DNA of 37,643 nucleotides from Pseudomonadota bacterium (GTDB lineage Bacteria; Pseudomonadota; Gammaproteobacteria; Pseudomonadales; Moraxellaceae). Shown piece after piece: positions 6,091 to 16,932 of the stretch. The notes under the pieces were generated by a model, which was not told where the DNA came from, did not search any database, and saw only the letters and a list, made by a program, of their open reading frames with translations. The stretch lies in contig JAJXWR010000017.1 in NCBI GenBank assembly GCA_021781515.1, positions 1 through 37,643 of the forward strand, given 5' to 3'. The position numbers and the translations under genes were made by a program. The stretch's first letter is position 1. The number at the start of each line of letters is the position of its first letter.

Positions 6091-9003
6091 TTAGGGCAGC
6101 CGTAAAAAGGCACCGATCTCCGACTCAGGTACGGGCCTGCTGATTAAATACCCCTGAATGGCATCACAATGTTCAGCTCTTAAGAATTCGCGGATTTCTA
6201 CAGTTTCCACGCCCTCAGCCACCACCCGCAGTTTTAAACCATGCGCCATTGCAATAATTGCTTTGGTAATTGCCTCATCATCCGGACTGGAACTTAAATC
6301 CCGGATAAAGGCTTGATCAATCTTCAGTGTATCAATCGGAAATTTCTTCAGATAGCTCAAGGACGAATAACCCGTGCCAAAATCATCCAGTGACAATTCA
6401 ACGCCCATGGCACGTAGCTGATGCAGTATTTCCATGGTACCCACTGAATCTTCCATCAGGGAAGACTCCGTCAGTTCAAATTCCAGCAGATGCGGATCCA
6501 CTCCGGTGCTATCGATGACCCGTTCGACAATCTGGAGGAGGTTACCTTTACGCAACTGATGTGCCGATATATTGACCGACGTTTTGATACGCCCCACGCC
6601 GGATTCAATCCAGAACTGAACCTGACGACAGGCTTTATCCAGTACTAATTCAGAAATTGCCGAAATCAGGCCGCTTTCTTCAGCAATCGGCAGAAACTCC
6701 CCAGGCGTCATTAATCCCAACTGCGGATGATTCCAGCGCACCAACGCCTCTACACCAATCATTTGATCGTTATGCAAACTGAATTTAGGCTGATAATACA
6801 CCACAAATTCATCACGAAAAATGGCTTTACGTAACTGACTTTCCAGATTGACCTGTTCAATCGATGATGAGCGTAAATCTTCACAATAAAACCGCCAGGT
6901 ATTTCCCCCGACCCGTTTAGCCTGATGCAAAGCAATATCTGCATGGTTCAACAAACTTTGCACATCCAGACCATGTTCCGGATAAAGACTGATCCCCAGA
7001 GAACAGCCCAGAAGGATCTCATGTTCCCCTAAACGAAACGGACGGCGCATTTCACCAATGATCCTGCCGCAGAAGTCTTCTACCTCACGCCGGCTCTGAT
7101 AGCCTTCCAGTATCAGGGTAAACTCATCGCCACCAAAGCGCGCCACCGAGTCAACCCGGTTAATGACCCGCATCAAACGCAACGATGATTCCTTAAGCAG
7201 CGTGTCACCCACTTCATGGCCCAGGGTGTTGTTGATCTGTTTAAACCGATCCAGATCCATAAACAGCACGGCCAGACGTCGATGACCTTCCTCGGCAGCG
7301 AGCAACAAGGATTCCAGTCGGGTACGAAACAGATGTCGATTGGCAAAGCCGGTGAGGTTATCGTAATTATTGAGAAACATGATTTTTTCTTCAGCTTCGC
7401 GCCGCGCCGTCAGATCGGTAATGAGTCCGACATAGTGCGTGGTTTTACCGCCTTCATCCACCACGGCGGTGGTGCGTAACCACTGATGAAACGCACGTCC
7501 ATCGCTGTGGTAGTCATTAAACTCACTTTCCCAGCGCCCGTCTTTTTCCAGAAACCGGGTAATCTGCTGATAAAAACGTTTCATGCCGGGCATCGTCTGG
7601 CAGTCGTCAATGCGGCGATGCAAGATGTTTTCTTCGCGGACACCATAGAGTTGCGTGTAGTAAGGATTGACAGCGAGAAACCGGAATTCCGCATCCAGAA
7701 TAAAAATCCCTTCAGACGCAAATCTGAATACGGACGCTGACAGACGATCCCGTTCCAGTGACAGACGTTCATAACTGATATCCCGGCGTATTCCCAACAT
7801 ACGGATTGCCTTGCCCTTAGCATCCCGGCTGATCACTCGCCCGCGATCTTCCACCCACACCCAACGACCTTCTTTGTGAGCCACCCGATACACCGCCCGG
7901 TAATGCGGTGTTTTTCCCACCAGATGCCGTACCAGTGCCCGGCGCACCCGAAAATAATCCGCCGGATGAATCAGGCTGCGCAGGTTAGGCCCTAAGCGTT
8001 TAAGTTCACTGGCCGAATACCCGAGCAGTTTCTCGAAATTGGAATGATGCAACTCATCCAGCGGAATATTCCAGTCCCAGAAACCCACATCCGCCGCATC
8101 GATTGCCAATGCCAGGCGTTCCCGGTTATTACTGAGATCCTGATTAAGTAACGACAGTTCTTCCGTACGTTCGTTCACCAGATGTTCCAAGTGATCGTTG
8201 ATTTCTTTCAACTGTTGCTCTGCCTGGGTCCGTTCATACACTTCAAGGGCGAGTTTCTGGTTAACATCGACAATCTGTGTGTGCGACTGATCAATTTTTT
8301 CCAGTAGCCAACGATTGTGCGCCTGAGCGGCCATGGATTTACGGTAGCTGGTATTGATTTTTTCTGCGCTGGACAACAAAAGCACTATCAGCGTGGCATC
8401 CAGCGCTCCGAACCAATATTCAAGAAAGACGCCCCGACTCCACAGGGCCAGCACCCCGGGCAACATTCCCAGCAGTACGTACATGCAGTACACCGGAAAT
8501 CCAGTCGCATACGTGGGTAAGGCAGCGACTGTCTGGCCAGCGACCAGAAGCACCAGACCAAAGCGCATCACGTCAACGCCATACCCCGAGGCATGAAAAT
8601 CAAACACCCAATAGGTGGTCCCCCACAGCAACCCCATAGAAAAGGCGCTGAGTCCAATCAATAAACGCCAGCGATCGACAGCAAACTCCGGCAAGGCACC
8701 ACGGAACCATACATACCCGGCACTTCTCAGACAAAGCGTCAGTGCAAAAGTTATCCCCCACACCACCTCTGCACGGGTCAGCATCGGGTTGATCTGCCAG
8801 ACAGCAATCCAAAGAACCAACAGCCCGAGGAAAGACATCAGCACCGCCCGCGGTGTCTGACGCATCACCAACTGCAACCGACTGGTTTTCAGTTCGGCAT
8901 CAAACCATGCCTGCCATTGCGGATCAGCACTTTCCCTCCCGGACAGTCCAGAGGCTAACCGGCTCTGCTCAGACCCGGGAGACTGTTCACGATACATATC
9001 CAC
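6091..9003 (-). CDS. Membrane-bound PAS-GGDEF-EAL cyclic-di-GMP signalling protein
   Basis: Predicted to make and/or degrade cyclic-di-GMP at the inner membrane. In the 970 residues, about six membrane segments lie between residues 54 and 212. A short coiled coil (about 245-295) follows, then two PAS domains (about 295-410 and 420-530, each ending in a PAC-like segment). The GGDEF domain has an intact GGDEF motif (624-628). The EAL domain has intact EAL (752-754), DDFGTGYSSL and EGVET motifs. The position corresponding to the inhibitory-site Arg (RxxD) is Asn615, so product inhibition may be lost. Both catalytic motifs look functional, so the net activity cannot be told. The start is GTG at 9003 (GAGGG 9 nt upstream); an ATG two codons later is possible. 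It stands alone. Confidence 0.92.
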   Translation of the reverse strand: MDMYREQSPGSEQSRLASGLSGRESADPQWQAWFDAELKTSRLQLVMRQTPRAVLMSFLGLLVLWIAVWQINPMLTRAEVVWGITFALTLCLRSAGYVWFRGALPEFAVDRWRLLIGLSAFSMGLLWGTTYWVFDFHASGYGVDVMRFGLVLLVAGQTVAALPTYATGFPVYCMYVLLGMLPGVLALWSRGVFLEYWFGALDATLIVLLLSSAEKINTSYRKSMAAQAHNRWLLEKIDQSHTQIVDVNQKLALEVYERTQAEQQLKEINDHLEHLVNERTEELSLLNQDLSNNRERLALAIDAADVGFWDWNIPLDELHHSNFEKLLGYSASELKRLGPNLRSLIHPADYFRVRRALVRHLVGKTPHYRAVYRVAHKEGRWVWVEDRGRVISRDAKGKAIRMLGIRRDISYERLSLERDRLSASVFRFASEGIFILDAEFRFLAVNPYYTQLYGVREENILHRRIDDCQTMPGMKRFYQQITRFLEKDGRWESEFNDYHSDGRAFHQWLRTTAVVDEGGKTTHYVGLITDLTARREAEEKIMFLNNYDNLTGFANRHLFRTRLESLLLAAEEGHRRLAVLFMDLDRFKQINNTLGHEVGDTLLKESSLRLMRVINRVDSVARFGGDEFTLILEGYQSRREVEDFCGRIIGEMRRPFRLGEHEILLGCSLGISLYPEHGLDVQSLLNHADIALHQAKRVGGNTWRFYCEDLRSSSIEQVNLESQLRKAIFRDEFVVYYQPKFSLHNDQMIGVEALVRWNHPQLGLMTPGEFLPIAEESGLISAISELVLDKACRQVQFWIESGVGRIKTSVNISAHQLRKGNLLQIVERVIDSTGVDPHLLEFELTESSLMEDSVGTMEILHQLRAMGVELSLDDFGTGYSSLSYLKKFPIDTLKIDQAFIRDLSSSPDDEAITKAIIAMAHGLKLRVVAEGVETVEIREFLRAEHCDAIQGYLISRPVPESEIGAFLRLP

Positions 9004-9184
9004 TGGCTTTTGCCCTCACAGACCACAGTCCTGCAACCCACTACACCCTTGAATAACGGTCGGTGTCATCTTTTCATTATATCTGATTTGTAACAGTCTA
9101 CTTGGCAATTTGCTGTTCACTGGAGAAGACTGCCGCTGCAAGCTCTTTTTTAATGTAATTTATCGCCTTGACGGCTCACTTTGA

Positions 9185-9213
9185 TTTGTCAGTTGCAAGC
9201 GAAGTGCTAGACT
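9185..9213 (+). promoter_or_regulatory. Candidate promoter of the small secreted-protein gene
   Basis: TTTGTC (9185-9190) and TAGACT (9208-9213) are separated by 17 nt. The match to consensus is moderate. It lies 69 nt before the preferred ATG at 9283. Confidence 0.35.
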
Positions 9214-9282
9214 AGTTGACAGGTCTTACAGATGCGTGTCCGTGCTCCGGACAATTCAGCCACATGGGGTAGGGGTAGGGTT

Positions 9283-9681
9283 ATGGTATTGCAATCATTC
9301 AGGGAGAAACTGACGGCCTCGTTATTATGCCTGTCTCTCTGCAGTTTCAGTGTTCCAGTTCGTGCCGACCTGACCCAGGATGACACCGACGAGTTGGAGA
9401 ATACACCGTCGATCATCGCCATGGCCGGCGACCTGATTCTGGCACGACCTGTGCTGGTGGCCATTACTGCAGCCGGTGCCGGGCTGTTTGTGCTAACACT
9501 GCCATTTAGCGCCACCGGTGGCAATGTTCGGGAAGCAGCTGCCGTGCTGGTGCGTGGACCGGCAGAACAGGCCTTTATGCGCTGTCTGGGGTGTACAGCG
9601 ACCCAGGATCGCTGGAAAAAACAACGGGAGGCAAAAGAAGCCGAGCAGGGCATCAAGACTGACACGGCGGCAAATTACTGA
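9283..9681 (+). CDS. Small exported protein of unknown function
   Basis: 132 residues: a cleavable signal peptide (about 1-28, ending VPVRA), an acidic stretch (DLTQDDTDELE), a hydrophobic segment (about 45-77, LILARPVLVAITAAGAGLFVLTLPF) and a hydrophilic charged C-terminus rich in Lys and Glu. The core, with an ARP-hydrophobic-LPFSATGG-VREAAAVLV pattern, recalls small proteins of gammaproteobacteria that carry no established function and are sometimes labelled as transporter-related without support. I chose the ATG at 9283 because it puts the signal peptide at the N-terminus and purine-rich GGGGTAGGGG precedes it; an upstream in-frame ATG at 9232 would add 17 residues. A hairpin terminator follows. 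Confidence 0.6.
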   Translation: MVLQSFREKLTASLLCLSLCSFSVPVRADLTQDDTDELENTPSIIAMAGDLILARPVLVAITAAGAGLFVLTLPFSATGGNVREAAAVLVRGPAEQAFMRCLGCTATQDRWKKQREAKEAEQGIKTDTAANY

Positions 9682-9697
9682 TAACAGGCATGGCAGC

Positions 9698-11937
<2,240 letters not shown>

Positions 11938-11954
11938 GTTGAAATTTCCTCGAC

Positions 11955-11970
11955 ATTGCATTTATGCAAT
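11955..11970. promoter_or_regulatory. Palindrome ATTGCAT-TT-ATGCAAT in the dehydrogenase leader
   Basis: Perfect 7-bp arms (11955-11961 and 11964-11970) around TT. It lies between the dehydrogenase promoter and its ATG. It could be a second regulator site; nothing in the sequence says which protein would bind. Confidence 0.35.
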
Positions 11971-11980
11971 TGGTGCCCAC

Positions 11981-12009
11981 TTTTTAGAGTATTTACTCTA
12001 AACTGTCAA
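11981..12009 (-). promoter_or_regulatory. Dehydrogenase promoter with embedded palindromic operator
   Basis: On the minus strand, -35 is TTGACA (12004-12009, consensus), the spacer is 17 nt and -10 is TAAAAA (11981-11986). The palindrome TTTAGAGTATTTACTCTAAA (11983-12002; 8-bp arms, 4-nt centre) fills the spacer. A bound repressor would block RNA polymerase. The adjacent divergent TetR-family protein is the natural candidate, and the same site would allow it to control itself. Confidence 0.6.
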
Positions 12010-12048
12010 TATACTTCCGCCGCTCTTCAGGTTAATATCCTTGATTTT

Positions 12049-12702
12049 ATGAAAACCCGTGACCGTATCCTCTACACCAGCCTGCACCTGTTCAATACGC
12101 ACAGTGAACGTACTGTTACCACCAATCATATTGCGGCGGCCATGAACATCAGCCCAGGCAATCTCTATTATTATTTTAAAAATAAAGAAGCCATTATTTT
12201 CGAGTTATTTTGTCAATACGAAGAGCGTACACGGATCTTCTTGCAAACCGACAGAAACAGCACCCTGACCTGGAATGATGTGCTGGGCTATTTTCAACAA
12301 ATCTCAAACAACATCTGGGATTACCGGTTTTTGCACCGCGACATGGAACAGTTGCTCAACCATGACCCGCGTTTGCTGGCCCAATACCGACACTTCGCTC
12401 AAGACGTCATGCAGGCCGGGCGCCAAATTATGCACCTTCTGAAAAAATCCGGATTGATCGAGGCCTCGGATCAGGAACTGGACGCCCTGATTATCAATAC
12501 CTGGGTCATTGCCACCGGCTGGGCGCCGTTTTTACATTCCACGGCGGTATTTGGCGAACAATCCATTGAACTGTCTCAGGCCATGATCCACCGGGGCATG
12601 CGTCAGATCATCTACCTGATACAACCCTATCTGAGCCTGAACGTCAGAGAATCCCTCCCGGAGGCATGGAATCTGTATACCGAACCAACTCAAGGGATAT
12701 AA
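12049..12702 (+). CDS. TetR/AcrR-family transcriptional regulator
   Basis: The 217-residue protein has an N-terminal TetR helix-turn-helix: ILYTSLHLFNTHSERTVTTN then HIAAAMNISPGNLYYYFKNKEAI, ending near residue 45. A helical ligand-binding domain follows (about 60-200). It resembles TetR regulators with a C-terminal domain seen next to fatty-aldehyde or alkane genes, but the ligand cannot be read from the sequence. The start at 12049 is the first Met before the HTH; the open frame runs upstream through the operator and into the dehydrogenase gene, which is unlikely to be translated. The 3' end overlaps the tail of the convergent histidine kinase gene. Probably represses the divergent aldehyde dehydrogenase. 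Confidence 0.88.
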   Translation: MKTRDRILYTSLHLFNTHSERTVTTNHIAAAMNISPGNLYYYFKNKEAIIFELFCQYEERTRIFLQTDRNSTLTWNDVLGYFQQISNNIWDYRFLHRDMEQLLNHDPRLLAQYRHFAQDVMQAGRQIMHLLKKSGLIEASDQELDALIINTWVIATGWAPFLHSTAVFGEQSIELSQAMIHRGMRQIIYLIQPYLSLNVRESLPEAWNLYTEPTQGI

Positions 12703-13419
12703 ATGGTAAACACTCCCCCCCCCCAGCTCGCCGCCGTTCTTTAGCTGGATATAGCCGGGAACACCGTTACGCTGGTGCAAGGCGGCGATCCTGCCGGAAA
12801 AATACAGACCCAGCCCCGTGCTGCCACTGGCCTGATTGATTCCCAATATATAATTGGACTGGCCTTCGATCATAGCCTCCGGGTACCCCTGCCCATCATC
12901 CTCTACCGACAGGGTCGTATACGCTCCTTCTTTGCTGACCCGTAAAATAATTTCACTCTTTGCATAGCGCACCGTATTGATCAGAATATTGGCAATGACC
13001 GTAGCCATTAAGTCCTGATCAAAAAAAACCTCAAAAACATCGGATTCCAGGGTAATGGCACAGTCAATATGCCGCGATTGCAATAATTCCTGATGCCTGG
13101 CCACCTGTGCCTGGAGAAAATCTTCAATATCCTGCCATTCCGGATGCAAGGGTAACTGATTGACCCCCATTTTATACAGACCTAACAGTTGCACCAGCAT
13201 TCCGTTCAGCCGGCCGGATTCATACTCAATAATACCCCGTTCATGACTCCATATCTTGTCAGGTGGCATGGCCTCTAACCAAGAGGAAAAAGCCTGCAAT
13301 AACATCCCCAACGAATTTTTCATGTCATGAACTGTCGACGCAATCACCATGGAAAAATCCAGATGACTGTCTTCTGAATGCGCAGAATTATTTCTGGAAT
13401 CATTTATGGCATCCTGCAT
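12690..13419 (-). pseudogene. Soluble histidine kinase, frame broken by a G10 tract
   Basis: Two-component sensor kinase with no membrane segment or sensor domain. His31 lies in the H-box STVHDMKNSLG. The ATPase domain has Asn144 in the N-box, DDGQGYP (174-180) and GSTGLGLYF (199-207). The reading frame crosses ten G (minus strand; 12715-12724). As given, translation continues past the expected end to 12532 (295 residues), giving SVYHLYPLSWFG and a tail with no ATPase-domain character. With nine G the sequence becomes GGGVFTIYIP followed by TGA at 12690, a textbook ATPase-domain ending (242 residues). The coordinates here are for that corrected end. This could be phase variation, a real mutation or a sequencing error. 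The gene follows the TPR response regulator by 65 nt, so they probably form one pathway. Confidence 0.75.
12715..12724. repeat. Ten-base C/G homopolymer in the histidine kinase gene
   Basis: Ten consecutive C on the + strand (G on the coding strand) close to the 3' end of the kinase gene. Tracts like this slip readily in replication and in some sequencing methods. One base fewer restores a canonical C-terminus. Confidence 0.9.
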
Positions 13420-13484
13420 GTGCCCCCCTACGGTTAATCGCTATTAATTTCGAAATTCAAGACTGAGCAGCCTGGAATCGACCG

Positions 13485-15101
13485 CTAGGACATGACCAAA
13501 CGCCGAAGTTTCTGGAAACGTTCATAACGGGCATCCCCGGGTGGCATTTCATTCAGATTCCCCAGATATTTGATACATTCCTGTTTCAATGACTCCCGTT
13601 CCTCCGGCTGCAACTGCATCACTTGCAACAAATTCTGCACCGCATTCAATACAATCGTGATATTTCTCGGCTGTAAATCACTGGCCTCTCTGAACGGCTG
13701 CATTGCCTCAACAAATTGCCGCTTCTCGTAAAGCAACGCCCCGGTTTTATTCATCTGCCGCGCCTGATTCACCTGGGTCAACAATTCAGTGCCCCCCTCA
13801 TGCTGGGACAATGACTGCTGGATTTTCGGGTCATCTCCATACATTTCAGCACAGGTTTTCATGACCTGATGCGCCGCATTGCCTTGCCCCAACTCGTTGA
13901 GTTGTTTCACTATATCAAGTGCCGTGTCTGCGGCGAAAAAATGCGGCAACGACTTTATGTTCTCCACTGCACGCTTGGCCCATTGATCAGCCTCTCTGGC
14001 CTTGCCGGAATTTTTCAGCGTTTGCGCTTGGCTAAGATAACTGCGTGCCAGCACCGATTTATCATCTGCGTAATCCTTGTTCACTTCAGCGAGCATGTGC
14101 ATTGATTCTTCCTGGAACCGCCGGTCCAGGGTTCCGGCACCGCTCTGCGCCGCCTGCTCGTTGACCATATTGACAAAATTAATATAATTATCCGGCGACT
14201 TCAGACAGGAACCTCGTCCCATGTCCACGGCATCGCGATACGCCCGAACGGCCACTTCCAGATCCCCATTGGTCTTGGCCAGCGTACCCAGCTTCATCTG
14301 CCGACGAATCGCCCGCGGTGATGTTTTCAATGCCTCCTGAATTGTTGACTGCGCTACAGCATTCTGCCCCAACATGATCTGCGCTTCTGCCAGCACATCA
14401 TACAGGGCCGGCAACTGGGGAAACTGACGTATGGCGTCATTCATCAATCCTTCAACCTGCACGGCATCGCCTTGCGCCAGCAGGAGTTTTCCCAGCATGA
14501 TCAGTGCCCAGGGAACCGCCCGCTGGGCAATGGTATCCCGCAACAAGGTTTCCAACGCCTTGCGTTGATTCAACTGCTGCATGGCAAAGGCTTTCTTGCG
14601 CAGTGCCATGGCGGCATAGCGGCGGTTATTTTGCATCAGTTCATCACAGGCACGGATCATCTCCGCCCATTGTCCTTTGTCAGCAGCGCTATTGATTGCC
14701 TCCATGGCTTCACGACGCTCCACCAGTTTGTCGAGTCGCTGCAACAGCGCCGCCCGATTAAACGGTTTGGTCAAATAATCATCCGGCTCATATTCCACTG
14801 CCCCCATCACCATGGCCAGGGAATTTTCAGCGGTCACCATGATAAAAATAGTGTGCGGGCTCAACAGTTTTTGCAAAATCAATTCTTCAAGCACCTGCTG
14901 CCCATTTTTTCCCGGGCCCAAATTATAATCGTGCAGGATAATGTCATATTTTTTCTTACGACAACATTGAATCGTCTCTTCTCCAGTCGTGGCCACGTCT
15001 ACATTCGTCGCACCGATCTGCCTTAACATGCCCTTGATAGAATTTCTGAATTCGGTAAAATCATCAACGACAAGAAAATTCTTTTGAGTATATGAAATCA
15101 T
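13485..15101 (-). CDS. Response regulator with N-terminal receiver and C-terminal TPR repeats
   Basis: Phosphorylation-dependent signalling protein of 538 residues. The receiver domain (about 5-125) has Asp13 and Asp14, phospho-acceptor Asp58 (IILHDYNLG), Thr90 and Lys112 (LTKPF), so it looks fully active. The rest is helical, with TPR-like repeats (about 135-520), for example ALYDVLAEAQIMLGQNAVAQ and GALLYEKRQFVEAMQPFREA. There is no DNA-binding domain, so the output is probably protein-protein interaction. It is followed on the same strand by the soluble histidine kinase. Similar CheY-TPR proteins occur in pseudomonads and related bacteria. The target is unknown. Confidence 0.88.
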   Translation of the reverse strand: MISYTQKNFLVVDDFTEFRNSIKGMLRQIGATNVDVATTGEETIQCCRKKKYDIILHDYNLGPGKNGQQVLEELILQKLLSPHTIFIMVTAENSLAMVMGAVEYEPDDYLTKPFNRAALLQRLDKLVERREAMEAINSAADKGQWAEMIRACDELMQNNRRYAAMALRKKAFAMQQLNQRKALETLLRDTIAQRAVPWALIMLGKLLLAQGDAVQVEGLMNDAIRQFPQLPALYDVLAEAQIMLGQNAVAQSTIQEALKTSPRAIRRQMKLGTLAKTNGDLEVAVRAYRDAVDMGRGSCLKSPDNYINFVNMVNEQAAQSGAGTLDRRFQEESMHMLAEVNKDYADDKSVLARSYLSQAQTLKNSGKAREADQWAKRAVENIKSLPHFFAADTALDIVKQLNELGQGNAAHQVMKTCAEMYGDDPKIQQSLSQHEGGTELLTQVNQARQMNKTGALLYEKRQFVEAMQPFREASDLQPRNITIVLNAVQNLLQVMQLQPEERESLKQECIKYLGNLNEMPPGDARYERFQKLRRLVMS

Positions 15102-15269
15102 CCACCAACCTCAAACGCTGTCTGGTTATCGCCACATCTCCAGAAGACATGACCGATGCCCTGATTATAGACCAGTGCGACACGCTTCTTGCAAACTAGT
15201 TGTGCACTGCCCCGTTTTATTACCCGATTAGTGAAATTATGCGCAGAATAACAAAATTCAGGCAAGCGT

Positions 15270-15297
15270 TTTGACTAACACGGCGCAATGATATACT
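15270..15297 (+). promoter_or_regulatory. Candidate promoter of DUF484-xerC
   Basis: TTTGAC (15270-15275) and TATACT (15292-15297) are 16 nt apart. They lie 31 nt before the DUF484 ATG in the 226-nt divergent gap with the response-regulator gene. Confidence 0.45.
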
Positions 15298-15327
15298 GAT
15301 GGCTGTCCTTTTCCGAGTATCAATTGC

Positions 15328-16029
15328 ATGTCTCTAAAAAATCAGGTTGAAACCACCGACATTGCCGATGCCTCCTTGACACTCAATGATGCGATGGTGG
15401 GGGCTTACCTCATAAAACACCCCCTGTTTTTTCAGGACAATCCTGCCGTACTCAGCACCCTGGAATTGCAACACGACACTGGTGCTGCCATTTCTCTGGT
15501 AGCCCGGCAGGTCTCTACCTTGCGTGACCTGAACCGTGAACTGCAACAGCATTTAGAACGTCTACTGGATATTGCCAGAGACAACGATCTGCTTTTCAGC
15601 AAGATCCGGGCACTCACTCTGCAACTGATCTCCTGTGTCGACAATGCACAAACCATTCAAATCCTGGCCGACAGCTTGCGCAAGGATTTTCAACTTGAAT
15701 TTTGTCAACTGATTCTCTTTGAACCACAGACTGACACGAATGCGATCATTCGCCACGACACACTGGAATCAGCACAGGAGCGCATCCCCTCACTGTTACG
15801 CACTGCCAGTATCTGTGGATTGCTCCGCCTGGATGAACTGGACTATCTCTTTGGCGCTCAAGGATCGTTGATCGGTTCTGCCTCGGTATTACACCTCAGG
15901 CATCAGCGATCAATCGGGCTTCTGGCCATTGGCCACCGAGAACGCGAACATTTTCGCAGTTCCATGGATACGCTTTTCATCAATTATCTGGGTGATGTTC
16001 TCGTGCGCCTGCTCGAAAAAAACAGCTGA
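15328..16029 (+). CDS. DUF484 family protein
   Basis: Function not established; the family has a GAF-like fold and in gammaproteobacteria is nearly always found just upstream of xerC. The 233-residue protein has the family's N-terminal segment (VGAYLIKHPLFFQDNPAVLSTLEL), then a coiled-coil stretch (about 60-95, VARQVSTLRDLNRELQQHLE) and a GAF-like C-terminal half ending MDTLFINYLGDVLVRLLE. It lies 3 nt before xerC, so the two are almost certainly cotranscribed. In enterobacteria dapF comes first; here dapF is absent and a response regulator is divergent. Confidence 0.9.
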   Translation: MSLKNQVETTDIADASLTLNDAMVGAYLIKHPLFFQDNPAVLSTLELQHDTGAAISLVARQVSTLRDLNRELQQHLERLLDIARDNDLLFSKIRALTLQLISCVDNAQTIQILADSLRKDFQLEFCQLILFEPQTDTNAIIRHDTLESAQERIPSLLRTASICGLLRLDELDYLFGAQGSLIGSASVLHLRHQRSIGLLAIGHREREHFRSSMDTLFINYLGDVLVRLLEKNS

Positions 16030-16032
16030 ATA

Positions 16033-16932
16033 ATGAATATCCATCCCCTGGAGCAATCACTCAAGGATTTTTTCACCAGACAGACAGGCACCCGCCATTG
16101 GTCTGTACGTACTCTGGAATCCTACCGGCGTGATTTGCATAAACTGATGCAATTTATGCAGCAAGAGAAAATTGAACAGTGGAATCAGCTAAACCACGAG
16201 ATTCTGGTGCGCTTCTGGGGACAACAACGTCAGGACGGCATCAAGACCGTGAGCCTGCAACGTCAGGCATCGGCCTTACGCTGTTTCTGGAGCAACAGCC
16301 CTGAATTGAATTCACTTCCTCTGGAACTGCCGCGCTTGCACCGTAGTCAGCGGCGTCTGCCTGAAGTGCCGGACGTTGACCGCCTGCAGAATTTTTTTGC
16401 CGGCACTGTCGATTGGACCGATCCTCATCTTTTACGCGACCTTGCCATGCTAGAGTTGTTCTATTCCAGTGGGTTACGCTTGGCAGAACTGGCGGCACTG
16501 CAACTTGAAGATATTGATCTGCAAGAAAAACTGGTGACAGTGACGGGTAAAGGCTCGAACATGCGGATTGTCCCCCTCGGTCAAAAGGCAGTGACGGCGC
16601 TGCAGGCGTGGATTCATGTGCGGCAGCTGTGGCAACCCGCCATAAACGCCCTTTTTATCAGTCAGCAAGGCAAAGCCCTGGGACATCGCGCCATTCAGAA
16701 ACGCCTCGCCCTGCATGCCGCTGCACTGGGAATGCCATTGCATCCCCACTTGCTTCGGCATGCCTTTGCTTCGCACCTGCTGGAGTCCAGCGGAGACCTG
16801 CGGGCAGTGCAAGAACTGTTGGGGCACCAGCATATCAGCACCACGGCGCTCTATACCCACCTTGATTTTCAGCATCTGGCGCAAGTCTATGATCAGAGCC
16901 ACCCGCACGCCAATCGCCATAAAAAGCGGTGA
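16033..16932 (+). CDS. xerC: Tyrosine recombinase XerC
   Basis: With XerD it resolves chromosome dimers at dif near the terminus. The 299-residue protein is the same size as E. coli XerC (298). The N-terminal SAM-like core-binding domain covers about 1-105. The catalytic residues are present: Arg149 (SSGLRL), Lys173, His239 and Arg242 (HLLRHAF), His265 (LLGHQ) and the nucleophile Tyr274 (ALYTHLDF). It follows the DUF484 gene by 3 nt with a weak ribosome-binding site, which suggests coupling. Its stop abuts the end of the convergent mgtA gene. XerC is favoured over XerD because of the DUF484 neighbour. Confidence 0.94.
   Translation: MNIHPLEQSLKDFFTRQTGTRHWSVRTLESYRRDLHKLMQFMQQEKIEQWNQLNHEILVRFWGQQRQDGIKTVSLQRQASALRCFWSNSPELNSLPLELPRLHRSQRRLPEVPDVDRLQNFFAGTVDWTDPHLLRDLAMLELFYSSGLRLAELAALQLEDIDLQEKLVTVTGKGSNMRIVPLGQKAVTALQAWIHVRQLWQPAINALFISQQGKALGHRAIQKRLALHAAALGMPLHPHLLRHAFASHLLESSGDLRAVQELLGHQHISTTALYTHLDFQHLAQVYDQSHPHANRHKKR

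Noticed and set aside
12532-12689. C-terminal tail of the histidine kinase as read through the G10 tract
   Set aside because: It lies antisense to the TetR gene, has no ATPase-domain features, and a one-base change restores a canonical end at 12690.
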